Of a stretch of DNA of 64,000 nt, positions 18,272 to 27,249 are shown in pieces. Each line of letters starts with the position of its first letter. Within the stretch, counting starts at the first letter, position 1. The translations under genes and the position numbers were made by a program. Source of the stretch: Candidatus Woesearchaeota archaeon (GTDB lineage Archaea > Nanobdellota > Nanobdellia > Woesearchaeales > GW2011-AR9). Location of the stretch: assembly GCA_016188115.1 (NCBI GenBank), contig JACPIK010000002.1, positions 744,077 through 808,076 of the forward strand. Direction: 5' to 3'. The notes below the pieces were generated by a model. It saw only the letters and a list, made by a program, of their open reading frames with translations, had not been told where the DNA came from and searched no databases.

Positions 18272-18831
18272 ATGGATTTGATTTCTAAGCTTAACATCAC
18301 TCGTCCAACACTATCTACTTTTGATTTAAGCAGTTTGTCAATCGAAAATACCACAGAGAATGGAGAACTTAAAGGAAGAATAGCAGAATTTTTGTTAAAA
18401 GCTGGCTGGCAAGTTGCGAAGGAGTTACATTTGATCACAATTTTCCTCGAACAAAAGGGAAGTATTCAGTTCAAAGGCTCAGAAGCGGAATTCTAATTGT
18501 TAAACAGAATCAAGATTTCTATGAATATGATGAATTGATTTTTTATAAGAACCAACCATTCGGGGTAGAGGTAAAAGCACTAGATCTTAATGGAATTGAG
18601 GGTAAACTACAAAGAGGAATTGATTTAGGTAGAGAACTCTATGAACGGGATGACTTCCAAATTCTTCTTTTTTTTCCCGCATATATTAATAAAATACAAG
18701 ATGCTCGACGAATTCAAGAGAGATTTCCACAAGTACACTGTATTGACTCTGGCTATAAGAAAAAACAACTTGAAAATGCTATGCGAAAATACGTCACTTC
18801 TTCTACTTCACCACAGCCTCAAGAGCTTTAA
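18272..18831 (+). pseudogene. PD-(D/E)xK nuclease-like gene with one frameshift
   Basis: Two overlapping frames make one plausible protein. Frame 1 from ATG 18272 gives MDLISKLNITRP...AEFLLKAGWQVAK. At about 18415-18425 (GCGAAGGAGTT) the sense continues in the neighbouring frame as GVTFDHNFPRTKGKYSVQ, then LIVKQNQDFYEYDELIFY, NQPFGVEVKALD and ELYERDDFQILLFFPA, to the stop at 18831. DELIFYKNQPFGVEVK has the spacing of the PD-(D/E)xK nuclease core (Asp ... Glu-x-Lys). The shift may be a real mutation, programmed, or a sequencing error. The 3' end overlaps the convergent DUF1385 gene by 29 bp. Confidence 0.6.
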
Positions 18832-19627
18832 TCCCCACTTCTATCTGTTTATCATCCGGCTCGCGAGTCGTCAATCGCTGCAGCCATAACCCAGGTGCAA
18901 TTAAGACTCGCACAACTGGATTCGTGGAGCATTTACCGCTTAATTTAATCAACTCATACCCTACACCTGAAATAAGAGGCAATAAGAGAATTCGTCCAAA
19001 TAACTCCACCCACCATGCTCCATTTATCAGTGTAAAAACTAAAATTGACAATAAAACCATAAAAAAGAGAAATGTTGTACCACAACGAGGATGAAATCGT
19101 GAATATGTACGGACATTTTTAACCGTGAGTTTCTTACCAGCTTCATAACACGCAATGGATTTATGTTCTGCTCCGTGATACGCAAAGAGCCGTTTCACAT
19201 CATCCATAAACGAAATTGCAATTAAATATCCCAAAAAGAGAGCAACTCGAAAGACACCATCAAGTACATCGAATAATACCCCAGTTCCCCCTAATACCCG
19301 AGCGCCAAGAAAAGGAACAACGACAAAAACAACCACACTAATAGCCAAAGAAAATAAGATTGTAAGGATAACTTGAGTAGGACTTAATTGCTCTTTCTCT
19401 TCAGAAACTTGATTACTGCTCCACACCAAAGCGCGAATTCCATCATACATAAGATATCCTAACCCAACAACCCCACGCAGAAAAGGAACCTGTGACCACG
19501 AAGGCAAAACAGTATTTTTCTCCTTCTTGACTTTGATCTTGCCATTCGTCAAGCGCACAGCAATAGCAAAGCGTTCCTTATTACGCATCATCACGCCTTC
19601 AATTACCGCTTGACCACCCACATCCAT
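18803..19627 (-). CDS. DUF1385 family membrane protein (YqhQ-like)
   Basis: 274 aa. The start DVGGQAVIEGVMMRN is the family hallmark. It is followed by about four to five hydrophobic helices (around residues 48-60, 88-115, 120-145, 185-205, 210-230) and the conserved AYHGAEHKSIACYEAG and SRFHPRCGTTFLFF motifs, with His, Glu and Cys that could hold a metal. The biochemical function is unknown, though YqhQ-type proteins are widespread in Gram-positive bacteria and found in some archaea. The promoter is a TTTAAA palindrome shared with the divergent kinase gene. Confidence 0.85.
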   Translation of the reverse strand: MDVGGQAVIEGVMMRNKERFAIAVRLTNGKIKVKKEKNTVLPSWSQVPFLRGVVGLGYLMYDGIRALVWSSNQVSEEKEQLSPTQVILTILFSLAISVVVFVVVPFLGARVLGGTGVLFDVLDGVFRVALFLGYLIAISFMDDVKRLFAYHGAEHKSIACYEAGKKLTVKNVRTYSRFHPRCGTTFLFFMVLLSILVFTLINGAWWVELFGRILLLPLISGVGYELIKLSGKCSTNPVVRVLIAPGLWLQRLTTREPDDKQIEVGIKALEAVVK

Positions 19628-19648
19628 ACAGTTACAAGAGACCTGAAA

Positions 19649-19660
19649 TTATTTAAAGGT
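19649..19660. promoter_or_regulatory. Shared bidirectional TATA box
   Basis: The palindrome TTTAAA at 19652-19657 lies 27 bp before the ATG of the minus gene (19627) and 25 bp before the ATG of the plus gene (19680). No other TATA-like element or ribosome-binding site lies between the two starts, so one box may direct two leaderless divergent transcripts. Confidence 0.5.
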
Positions 19661-19679
19661 TTGTTTCCATAAAAGGAAT

Positions 19680-20219
19680 ATGAATAAAGTGATTGTTATT
19701 AGCGGTATGCCAGGGGCTGGTAAATCAACTGTATCAAAAATAATCGCACAGGATTTTGGCTTTACCCTTTACGATGTAGATGACCATTTACCTCAATGGA
19801 TGAAAGACAAAATGAAGAACGCAACACCTCTCACAGATGATGATAGGGAAATTTATCTTAAAGATGCAATAATTGCAGTAAACAAGCTACGTCTTCAAAA
19901 ACCAGTCATTTTCACCTCGCCGCTTTATACAAACAAACATAGAAAAATGATTTATGAAGCATTTGACAAACCGCTTTTCATCTGGTTAGAAGTCCCCTTT
20001 CAGACACTTGAAGAAAGAGTAACAGCAAGATCACAGGACCATTTTGTCAATCCTCACATTCTCACAAAACTCTACAACCATAATGAACCGCTTACGTTGC
20101 CCCATATCACTATTGATGCTCGACAACCAATCAAAGTAGTAGTTGAAAGCATTAAAAAGAACATTACAAAAAGTATCACTCCAAAAGAAAACAAAGAGCA
20201 CACTCTTCAGCGAAAGTAA
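19680..20219 (+). CDS. Gluconokinase-like P-loop kinase
   Basis: 179 aa. It starts with a P-loop, VISGMPGAGKSTVSKII, and continues YDVDDHLPQWMKDKM and ATPLTDDDREIYL, very like the gluconate-kinase pattern (DGDDLHP...KM..G.PLNDDDR..WL). A lid region follows with LEVPFQTLEERVTARSQDHFVNP. It probably phosphorylates a small sugar acid or related hydroxyl substrate using ATP, with gluconate as the best guess. The C-terminal 20 residues are a basic tail. Confidence 0.62.
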   Translation: MNKVIVISGMPGAGKSTVSKIIAQDFGFTLYDVDDHLPQWMKDKMKNATPLTDDDREIYLKDAIIAVNKLRLQKPVIFTSPLYTNKHRKMIYEAFDKPLFIWLEVPFQTLEERVTARSQDHFVNPHILTKLYNHNEPLTLPHITIDARQPIKVVVESIKKNITKSITPKENKEHTLQRK

Positions 20220-20248
20220 TATAAACCACTTTAAGTCAAAGCAAAATC

Positions 20249-20761
20249 ATGCCTGATCCATATTATGTTGTTCGTCAATCTTCTATTCATAACAACGGTG
20301 TATACGCAGCAAGGCAAATACCACCGGGAATAAAGATCATCCAGTATGTCGGAGAAATTATCTCGCAAGAAGAAGGAATACGCCGAGAGCAGCAACATGA
20401 AGAAATGGCAAAACAAGACCCACACCGAGGAAGAGTCTATGTCATGGACCTTGAAGACGGAACCTATCTTGATGGAGACATTGGTAATAATCCAGCAAAA
20501 TACATCAACCATTCCTGTGACCCTAACTGTGAAATTAGCTACGAAAACGGAGAAATCTGGATTTGTTCTAAACGAACCATCGAACCAGGGGAAGAACTCT
20601 TCTTTAACTATGGCTTTGGTCTTGATTGCTACGAAAAGCACCCCTGTCTTTGCGGAACATCACGCTGTGTAGGCTACATTCTTGATGAAGAACTCTGGCC
20701 ACAGATAAAACAAAAAGAACAACAGACTTGTAAAATAGCACCAACAATAAAGTCAAAATAA
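20249..20761 (+). CDS. SET-domain protein lysine methyltransferase
   Basis: 170 aa, a stand-alone SET domain: VYAARQIPPGIKIIQYVGE opens the fold, KYINHSCDPNCE is the SAM/catalytic NHSC motif, and EPGEELFFNYGFG carries the catalytic Tyr. A post-SET Cys cluster CLCGTSRCVGYI binds zinc with the SET Cys. It likely methylates lysines of chromatin or other proteins. A TATA element (TAATATAAACC) overlaps the preceding gene's stop about 27 bp before the ATG, so it can be transcribed on its own as a leaderless mRNA. A second SET gene lies at 26803. Confidence 0.87.
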   Translation: MPDPYYVVRQSSIHNNGVYAARQIPPGIKIIQYVGEIISQEEGIRREQQHEEMAKQDPHRGRVYVMDLEDGTYLDGDIGNNPAKYINHSCDPNCEISYENGEIWICSKRTIEPGEELFFNYGFGLDCYEKHPCLCGTSRCVGYILDEELWPQIKQKEQQTCKIAPTIKSK

Positions 20762-20801
20762 GTTTTATAGTTGTCACAACATCTCGCACAAAACAGTAAT
20801 T

Positions 20802-23330
20802 TTATTTCCCAAAGAAACTACCTAATCCTTTCTGCTCGCCTTTGCCAAGTAGCATGTCTTCACTATACCCCAAAACTGCAAAAATACTAGATACTGAAGG
20901 CAACACTTGATGATGGAGATAATAGTCAGAATCATACTCTCCTTCTTTTACATCCATCACAAGAGATGCGCGATCACCCACAGAACCTTGACCTTTCGTA
21001 ATAACATATTCTAACATCATCCCTGCTTTAACAGACTCGCCCCGTTCAACCATCAAACGAGCCACCCGCACATGCGGCCCAATCGCAGTATAACCTGAAA
21101 GCTCGCGAGTAAGTTGAGTTGTAATCACTAACTCTTTGAGAGGAACTTTTCCCGCAGTAAGATCTTTAATGCTTTGTTTAACATATGCTAATGCCTCAGA
21201 AAGATTATCTTTCAAAACAAGTTCCAATACTTTTTGTTGTAACCTTTTAGCATAAACGGACCAATTACGTCGAACAAATTCAAACCCCGTTATCTTAAGT
21301 GTTCCATTCTCACGCAATAAAGCGTATTTTTTCTTTGCTCCTCGTTCACTTCCTTTCATACCCACAAAAATACCGCGAGGATAATATCCTTCAAAATCCA
21401 ATTCCATCATCCCAGGAAGATCATCATTAATTTTTTTCATAAATGAAAACGCATCGTCAATCTTTTTATCTCCTAAAAGAAAGAAACAGGAATCAGTATC
21501 ACCATACACCACTTTAAATCCATCCTGACCTGCTTTTTCAATCGTACGATGAATATAATATCGCGCATACGCTGTTGTAGATGCCGCGCACTCCAAACAA
21601 TACCATCGTGCCCCATAAAAACCAAGATAACCATAAAACGAATTAGCCAAAATTTTATACGCATACGATCTCGCTTCCAAAAAAAATATCTCTTTACCTT
21701 GAGTTTTTGCTTTCTTGATCTCTTCTTTAATCGCACTACGATACAAAATCAAATCTTCAAGTACTTTAGGAATAAAACCTCGTTTGGACGAAAACCAGTA
21801 TTCTTCTTTACCAGGCACGGGTGTCCTCGTCGTCCCATCTTGCGCTTTGAACGATTCTGGACCAAGATTATGGGATGTAATAATAGAAGGATACAGGGAA
21901 CGAAAATCAAAAACAACTACATCTTTATAGAGTCCAGGAGTAGGTTCAAATACATATGCCCCCTCAATAGATTCATCCATCCGTTCCCCCAATTCTTCAT
22001 CATCTGGTTTATTTGGCGCAAGAACATTAAACTCCATCGCGCGACGCAGAATATAACTCTCAACCAAGCGACTAAATTTCATTCGAATAACATCAAAAGG
22101 AGGAAGACCAACAATTTTAGTAAATTCTTCAATATCAAGGCGCAATTTAGCATACAAAGAATAAGTTAATTTGGTATCTTGAAGATTGTATTCTACAAAC
22201 AAGGAGAGTTTATCTGAATTTTGATCCCACAGAGTAGATAATTCATCAAGATTAACATCGTGCTTTTTCTCACCAAGCAATTCCTGCGCAACAGCGTTCA
22301 AAGAATAAGAATCAGTCTTAAGATTCTTCCCAAAGATATATTTTACAAATTTAAGTAAATCTAGATGCAATATTCCGCGAACACTCACTTCACTATCACG
22401 CATTCCTGCTCCTCGGCGAAGTTGTAACCCAGATCTATCAACACCAAACGTAAATGGCACTTTATGTTGAGATGCTCGTTCCAGAAGATACGGAAAATCA
22501 AACCCATCAGTAAAATAACCTAACAAAACATCTGGAGAATAAGTGGCAATAACTTCATTAAATCGCATTAACAACTCTTTTTCATTTGCAACAATCTCCA
22601 AATAAGGCAACGAATGATTGATTTTTTTCCAAGAAATGACCTTTTCAAACTTCTCACCCGCAGCATCAACCCCATAGAACGCCACCATTAGAATAGGATT
22701 TTTCACAAAATCAATCTCTTTCTTATGCGCATACGTCTCAATATCAATCGCTAAAACTTGTAATGAAGGTACAATAAAAGAACCAGAAGTAATGTGAGAC
22801 GTCTCAAAATGATGTATATTATGAGGTATGTTATAAAGTAAGTTATGAGGTAAGTTATTATCTTCCGCATTAATTTGACCCTCTATACTAATTGGATTTA
22901 CTTCAGCTTCCCAAGCACTAAAAGGAACCAACCCAATATCCCGCAAAAAACGATGAACGAATAAAATATCCTTCTCGTAGGTAACAACCCCTTTTTTTTC
23001 CAGTTCTTTTGCAATAAGAGGAACTGCTTTAGGATAATTAGTATAAATTTTGTAGTAATTGCCTTTTCGTCCAAGAAACTCTTTTTCTACTACTTCAAAA
23101 CGTGTGACACACGCACCACGATTATCAACATTTTCACTTAATTTCATCTTAACAAGATTTGTTTCAAAAGTCTCACGTCCCTCATGAGGAATCGTGGCGT
23201 AAAAATAGGGTTCATGAGCTATATGTATGCAGACTTTTCGATCTTTAACATCCTTCCCATAGATCAAAACCAAGACTCTATCTTCTTTTAGAACATACTC
23301 AAAATCATAGGCAACGAACTGTAATTTCAT
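20802..23330 (-). CDS. polB: Family-B DNA polymerase
   Basis: 842 aa replicative or repair polymerase with proofreading. Exonuclease motifs: VLAIDIETYA, YFTDGFDFPYLL and YNLQDTKLTYSL. Polymerase motifs: VFDFRSLYPSII (A), ILANSFYGYLGFY (B) and VYGDTDSCFF (C). The C-terminus EQKGLGSFFGK has a PIP box (Q-x-x-L-x-x-F-F) for the PCNA clamp. I start at the ATG 23330 (MKLQFVAYDFEY): TTTATAAA sits 25 bp upstream, and the 42 codons that can be read before it have no polymerase character. A short Asn/His/Pro-rich insertion (around NLPHNLLYNIPHNIHH) precedes exonuclease motif I. Confidence 0.95.
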   Translation of the reverse strand: MKLQFVAYDFEYVLKEDRVLVLIYGKDVKDRKVCIHIAHEPYFYATIPHEGRETFETNLVKMKLSENVDNRGACVTRFEVVEKEFLGRKGNYYKIYTNYPKAVPLIAKELEKKGVVTYEKDILFVHRFLRDIGLVPFSAWEAEVNPISIEGQINAEDNNLPHNLLYNIPHNIHHFETSHITSGSFIVPSLQVLAIDIETYAHKKEIDFVKNPILMVAFYGVDAAGEKFEKVISWKKINHSLPYLEIVANEKELLMRFNEVIATYSPDVLLGYFTDGFDFPYLLERASQHKVPFTFGVDRSGLQLRRGAGMRDSEVSVRGILHLDLLKFVKYIFGKNLKTDSYSLNAVAQELLGEKKHDVNLDELSTLWDQNSDKLSLFVEYNLQDTKLTYSLYAKLRLDIEEFTKIVGLPPFDVIRMKFSRLVESYILRRAMEFNVLAPNKPDDEELGERMDESIEGAYVFEPTPGLYKDVVVFDFRSLYPSIITSHNLGPESFKAQDGTTRTPVPGKEEYWFSSKRGFIPKVLEDLILYRSAIKEEIKKAKTQGKEIFFLEARSYAYKILANSFYGYLGFYGARWYCLECAASTTAYARYYIHRTIEKAGQDGFKVVYGDTDSCFFLLGDKKIDDAFSFMKKINDDLPGMMELDFEGYYPRGIFVGMKGSERGAKKKYALLRENGTLKITGFEFVRRNWSVYAKRLQQKVLELVLKDNLSEALAYVKQSIKDLTAGKVPLKELVITTQLTRELSGYTAIGPHVRVARLMVERGESVKAGMMLEYVITKGQGSVGDRASLVMDVKEGEYDSDYYLHHQVLPSVSSIFAVLGYSEDMLLGKGEQKGLGSFFGK

Positions 23331-23349
23331 AGAGATATAGGCAGGACAA

Positions 23350-23360
23350 CTTTTTATAAA
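23350..23360 (-). promoter_or_regulatory. TATA box of polB (leaderless)
   Basis: TTTATAAA, read on the minus strand, lies about 25 bp before the polB ATG, so transcription would begin at or within a few bases of the start codon. The remaining 300 bp up to the next gene hold only AT-rich sequence and a second TATA-like element (TTTTTATATATGAG, about 23610-23623) for the GARS-like gene. Confidence 0.55.
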
Positions 23361-23686
23361 TTGTTTGGATAAAAAAGAGAATAACACCAAATCAGAAAAA
23401 CACAGGAAACAGTAATCTGCCCATAGAAAGCAACCAAATTTAATTCCAAAAAACAACCAAGAAAGAAATATAGTAATAACATACCATTGTTAACAAAGTA
23501 TTGATAAAACAGATAATTAATAGACTATTAGCAAACTATTAGACTCCTAAAAATAAATTTCTCAAAAATAAATGCCCCAACATATGTGTCTCTACCTTGT
23601 GGTCTCACAATTTTTATATATGAGAACAATATCCTAACACATAAAACGAAGGTATTAATTGAAGTTATTCGAAGTGAATTCATTGT

Positions 23687-24979
23687 ATGGAACCTAAAAA
23701 ATTTTTATTTGTCTCCAAAGACGCGCTAATTAGCGACACTGCATGGCAGATTTCTAAAGAAGGTAATGACGTTAAGTATTTTATTGAAAGCATCTCAGAA
23801 CATGATATTGGTGATGGTTTTGTTGATAAGATTGACAATTGGGAAAAAGAAGTTGACTGGGCAGATGTTATCGTCTTTGATGATGTCTTAGGTCAAGGTG
23901 CAATCGCGCAAAAGTTACGAGAACAAGGGAAAAAAGTGATTGGTGGATCAGCATATACTGATAAATTAGAAGACGACCGATCATTCGGACAAGAAGAGCT
24001 CAAACGACATGGTATTGCTATTATCCCCTATGCTGAATTTACATCTTTTGATGAAGCAATAAATTATGTTAAGAATAATCCGGCGAAATACGTTATTAAA
24101 CCCAGTGGCGAAGCGCAAAACAAGAAAGGTCTTCTTTTTGTAGGAGAAGAAGATGATGGCGCTGATGTTATTCGGGTTTTAGAATCATATAAGAAAACCC
24201 GCTCAAATTATATTACTGTTGTTCAACTGCAACGTCGAATTACCGGCGTTGAAGTCGCAGTTGGCGCGTTTTTTAATGGAAATGAATTTCTCTATCCGGT
24301 CAATATTAACTTTGAACACAAAAAACTCTTCCCAGGCAATCTTGGTCCATCGACTGGAGAAATGGGTACAAGCATGTTTTGGAGTATGCCTAATCGTTTA
24401 TTTAGTTCAACTCTTAAAAAATTAGAAGAAACTCTTAGAAAAGAAGGATATAATGGATATATTGACCTCAACTGCATCGTTAATGGCAATGGGATTTACC
24501 CTCTTGAATTCACTGCTCGATTTGGCTACCCTACCATTTCCATCCAACAAGAAGGACTTAACATGCCGATAGGGGAATTCTTCTATCGAATGGCTAATGG
24601 AGAAAAATTTGAAATTAAAACCAAGAAAGGGTTTCAAGTTGGCATCAGAATTGTCGTACCACCATTTCCATTTTATGACGAAGAAACATTTGAATCACAT
24701 TCCAAAGGAAGCACCATTGTATTCAAAAAACCAGATTATAACGGAGTTCATATTGAAGACGTTAAAATGATTAATGGCGAATGGGTCGTTACCGGTCGCA
24801 CCGGAATTATTCTCATCGTATGTGGAGCAGGACAATCCATGCGAGAAGCGAAAAAGCAAGCCTATAACCGAATCCACAACATCCTTATCCCCCATATGTT
24901 TTATCGAACAGACATTAGTGATCGTTGGTATGAAGACAGTGATAAACTGCACAACTGGGGATATCTGCGTGAAGGATAA
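23687..24979 (+). CDS. ATP-grasp enzyme, phosphoribosylamine-glycine ligase-like
   Basis: 430 aa. The N-terminal domain (FLFVSKDALISDTAWQI, WADVIVFDDVLGQG) is followed by an ATP-grasp core: YVIKPSGEAQNKKGLLF, ITGVEVAVGAFFNG, NLGPSTGEMGT and YPLEFTARFGYPT, all as in GARS (PurD). The GGREH glycine-rich motif of true PurD is absent, so the substrate may differ. PurD ligates glycine to 5-phosphoribosylamine, the product of PurF, whose gene is 22 kb away. The gene stands alone on plus with a TATA element about 70 bp upstream. Confidence 0.7.
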   Translation: MEPKKFLFVSKDALISDTAWQISKEGNDVKYFIESISEHDIGDGFVDKIDNWEKEVDWADVIVFDDVLGQGAIAQKLREQGKKVIGGSAYTDKLEDDRSFGQEELKRHGIAIIPYAEFTSFDEAINYVKNNPAKYVIKPSGEAQNKKGLLFVGEEDDGADVIRVLESYKKTRSNYITVVQLQRRITGVEVAVGAFFNGNEFLYPVNINFEHKKLFPGNLGPSTGEMGTSMFWSMPNRLFSSTLKKLEETLRKEGYNGYIDLNCIVNGNGIYPLEFTARFGYPTISIQQEGLNMPIGEFFYRMANGEKFEIKTKKGFQVGIRIVVPPFPFYDEETFESHSKGSTIVFKKPDYNGVHIEDVKMINGEWVVTGRTGIILIVCGAGQSMREAKKQAYNRIHNILIPHMFYRTDISDRWYEDSDKLHNWGYLREG

Positions 24980-25056
24980 ATACAATAAACCTAATAATAT
25001 CATTACAGACAAATAACCAATAATAATCTAAATAAATACATGAAGGTTACATTTCT

Positions 25057-25986
25057 ATGAATTTTGAGATTATTACCAATATTACAGAATGCGAAAAACT
25101 TTGGAACACATTCTCCCCCCATCAAAATCTGTGGGATGAATGGAACTATGTCTCTGCTCTTTACGATGAAGAAAATAATCAATTACACTTCATTGTTATA
25201 AAAGATAACGCAGATCCTAACCATAATGTAGGTCTTCTACCCCTTGTGTATAAAAAAGAAGAAAATCTCTATCGGCGCTTTGACGGTGAATATGGAGAAG
25301 ATTATACGTTTTGGCTTGACCCCATAACGCTACTTAAAGTAATTGAATCTCTTCCTGCAGACATAAAACTCTTTGACATCAATGCTCAAGCTGCAACCCA
25401 AGCACTCGATACAGCCCCTGCGCTCAGCCAATATCTTAAAGAAGACGATTTTCATTATTTCATCGATCTGGAACAATACAACCATCAAATTGCCCAATAC
25501 CTCCAAACATTTAGCAAAAAACACCGAAAGAATCTGCTGTATGATCTTCGTAAACTAGAAGAAATGCAATATGTTTTATCTTGGGAACCGTTTAACCCAC
25601 ACCATTACAAATTATTTACTGATCTTAACATTGCCCGTTTTCAGGAAGAATCTGATTTCACTAACCAACGCTTTGCAGATCTTTTTAAGAAATTTTTAAG
25701 TAACTTTGATCAAAAAAAACTCCTCCACACACTCGTAATTACACTTAATAACCAAGTCATCGCTATCGAATACGCCGCGCTTTACAAAGGAACGTACTAT
25801 GTTCTTAATGGAGGGTATGACCCCAAAATAGAAAATATCGGCAAATTACTCATTTTCGAACACCTCAAACGAGCTATGAATCTTAAAGCAAATAGAATTG
25901 ATTTTCTTGCAGGAGATAGCGGCTGGAAGAAACTTTGGAACTGCCAGTCAGAACCATATTATGCATTATATAGGAAACGAGCTTGA
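25057..25986 (+). CDS. GNAT/FemAB-like acyltransferase
   Basis: 309 aa without signal peptide. The middle part (FSKKHRKNLLYDLRKLEE) and the C-terminal half (HTLVITLNNQVIAIEYAAL, YYVLNGGYDP, GKLLIFEHLKRAMN, RIDFLAGDSGWKKLW) match the double-GNAT/FemAB-like fold found in cell-envelope acyl or aminoacyl transferases and in BioF2-like proteins. The donor and acceptor are unknown. The ATG is preceded by GAAGGTTA. It is in the same direction as the ATP-grasp gene, 78 bp after it, and may be co-transcribed. Confidence 0.55.
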   Translation: MNFEIITNITECEKLWNTFSPHQNLWDEWNYVSALYDEENNQLHFIVIKDNADPNHNVGLLPLVYKKEENLYRRFDGEYGEDYTFWLDPITLLKVIESLPADIKLFDINAQAATQALDTAPALSQYLKEDDFHYFIDLEQYNHQIAQYLQTFSKKHRKNLLYDLRKLEEMQYVLSWEPFNPHHYKLFTDLNIARFQEESDFTNQRFADLFKKFLSNFDQKKLLHTLVITLNNQVIAIEYAALYKGTYYVLNGGYDPKIENIGKLLIFEHLKRAMNLKANRIDFLAGDSGWKKLWNCQSEPYYALYRKRA

Positions 25987-26109
25987 CATCTTTCATGCCC
26001 TATCTAAATTAACAACCCCTCCTGACCAAGAATCCTGCTTAAGTCCAAAGTCTTGTCTAAATCCACACAAAGGCAAGAGTTAAAAAGGGAAACCATAAAG
26101 AAGAGCAAA

Positions 26110-26772
26110 ATGAGCAACACAAATTCAGTTCATCCTCATCAGGATCAAACTCAAGAATACAACCTTGACAAAGTCAAAGCATTTTACAAAAAACACGTTC
26201 AAAAATATCCCGAGGGCGATATCCGAACCATGGGCTGGCACGACCAAGATGAATATGCCATCCGCTTCAAAGTTATGACAGCCATTGCTGATCTCAACAA
26301 TACTACTATTCTTGATGTAGGCTGCGGCATTGGGGGGTTATACGGCTACTTAATCTCACAAGGCATCCATACTCAATTTACCGGCGTTGACATTTTACCT
26401 GAAATGATCGAACATGCAAAAAGACGATTTCCCGTAGCAACAACGACCGCTGCATTCAAAGTATGCAATATTCTCAAAGAAGAATTGCCCCAATACGATT
26501 ATGTATTTTGCATTGGCGCGCTCAACATTAGCTCTGAAGGTTTTGACATGTTCTTCCGTTCTATGATTAAAAAAATGATTCAACTTGCAAAGAAAGGTGT
26601 AGGACTTAATTTCTTATGCAATAAAGAAAAACTCTCAGCAGGACCATATCACTTTGAAAATCCACAAACACTTAAAGAAGAATTAGAAGCTGAGTATAAT
26701 GTGCGTATTGAAATGGATGTTGAAAAATCATTAGATGGAGAATGCTGTTTATTTATTTACAAAAAAGAGTAA
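26110..26772 (+). CDS. SAM-dependent methyltransferase
   Basis: 220 aa class I methyltransferase. Motif I is TTILDVGCGIGGLYGYLI, followed by FTGVDILPEMIEHAKRRF (acidic motif II) and YDYVFCIGALNI (motif IV). The substrate is unknown, with the small-molecule or lipid Methyltransf_25/11 group most similar. I start at ATG 26110 (MSNTNSVHP). An in-frame TTG lies 57 bp upstream but has no ribosome-binding site. It follows the acyltransferase-like gene and precedes the second SET gene by 30 bp. Confidence 0.8.
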   Translation: MSNTNSVHPHQDQTQEYNLDKVKAFYKKHVQKYPEGDIRTMGWHDQDEYAIRFKVMTAIADLNNTTILDVGCGIGGLYGYLISQGIHTQFTGVDILPEMIEHAKRRFPVATTTAAFKVCNILKEELPQYDYVFCIGALNISSEGFDMFFRSMIKKMIQLAKKGVGLNFLCNKEKLSAGPYHFENPQTLKEELEAEYNVRIEMDVEKSLDGECCLFIYKKE

Positions 26773-26802
26773 AACACTATAAAATGGATTTATGAGTAAA
26801 CC

Positions 26803-27249
26803 ATGAAACCAGAAGAATCAACTTTGATTGTTCGTAAAACGACCTATGGCGCAGGAGATGGTATTTTTGCGCAAGCGCAGTTTAATCCATATCAAGAGTT
26901 ATTTGTTTTTGCAGAAAATATACAACCATGGAAAAAAGCAACTCATCGGTCAATTCATCTAGCAAAAGATAGATGGTTAACTCCAAGCAAAGAAGAATGG
27001 GGATGGTATCTAAATCATTCTTGTACCCCTAATGCCGCATTTAAACTTCCTAACAAGATTATTGCGCTTAACCAGATTCAAAAAAATGAAGAAATAACGA
27101 TTGATTATTCTACCGTTGTGCATACACCTAAATGGGACATGGAATGCCTTTGCAACAGCAAAGATTGTCGAAAAGTGATTAGAAGTTTTCCCAGCATGCC
27201 ACCTGAATTTCAAGAAAAATATAAAGAATTCAATTCTTGGGAAAACTAA
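26803..27249 (+). CDS. Second SET-domain protein
   Basis: 148 aa compact SET domain: GAGDGIFAQAQFNPYQELFVF at the start, WYLNHSCTPNAAF (NHSC motif), KNEEITIDYSTV (catalytic Tyr) and a post-SET CLCNSKDCRKVI. The middle I-SET region is shorter than in the protein encoded at 20249 and the two are not close copies. A lysine methyltransferase role is inferred from the family. CTATAAAAT about 23 bp before the ATG suggests its own promoter. The stop codon lies in the left direct repeat of the inverted-repeat element that follows. Confidence 0.8.
   Translation: MKPEESTLIVRKTTYGAGDGIFAQAQFNPYQELFVFAENIQPWKKATHRSIHLAKDRWLTPSKEEWGWYLNHSCTPNAAFKLPNKIIALNQIQKNEEITIDYSTVVHTPKWDMECLCNSKDCRKVIRSFPSMPPEFQEKYKEFNSWEN

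Noticed and set aside
23331-23456. 42-codon N-terminal extension of polB
   Set aside because: It contains the TATA box and has no polymerase similarity. MKLQFVAYDFEY is the normal start.
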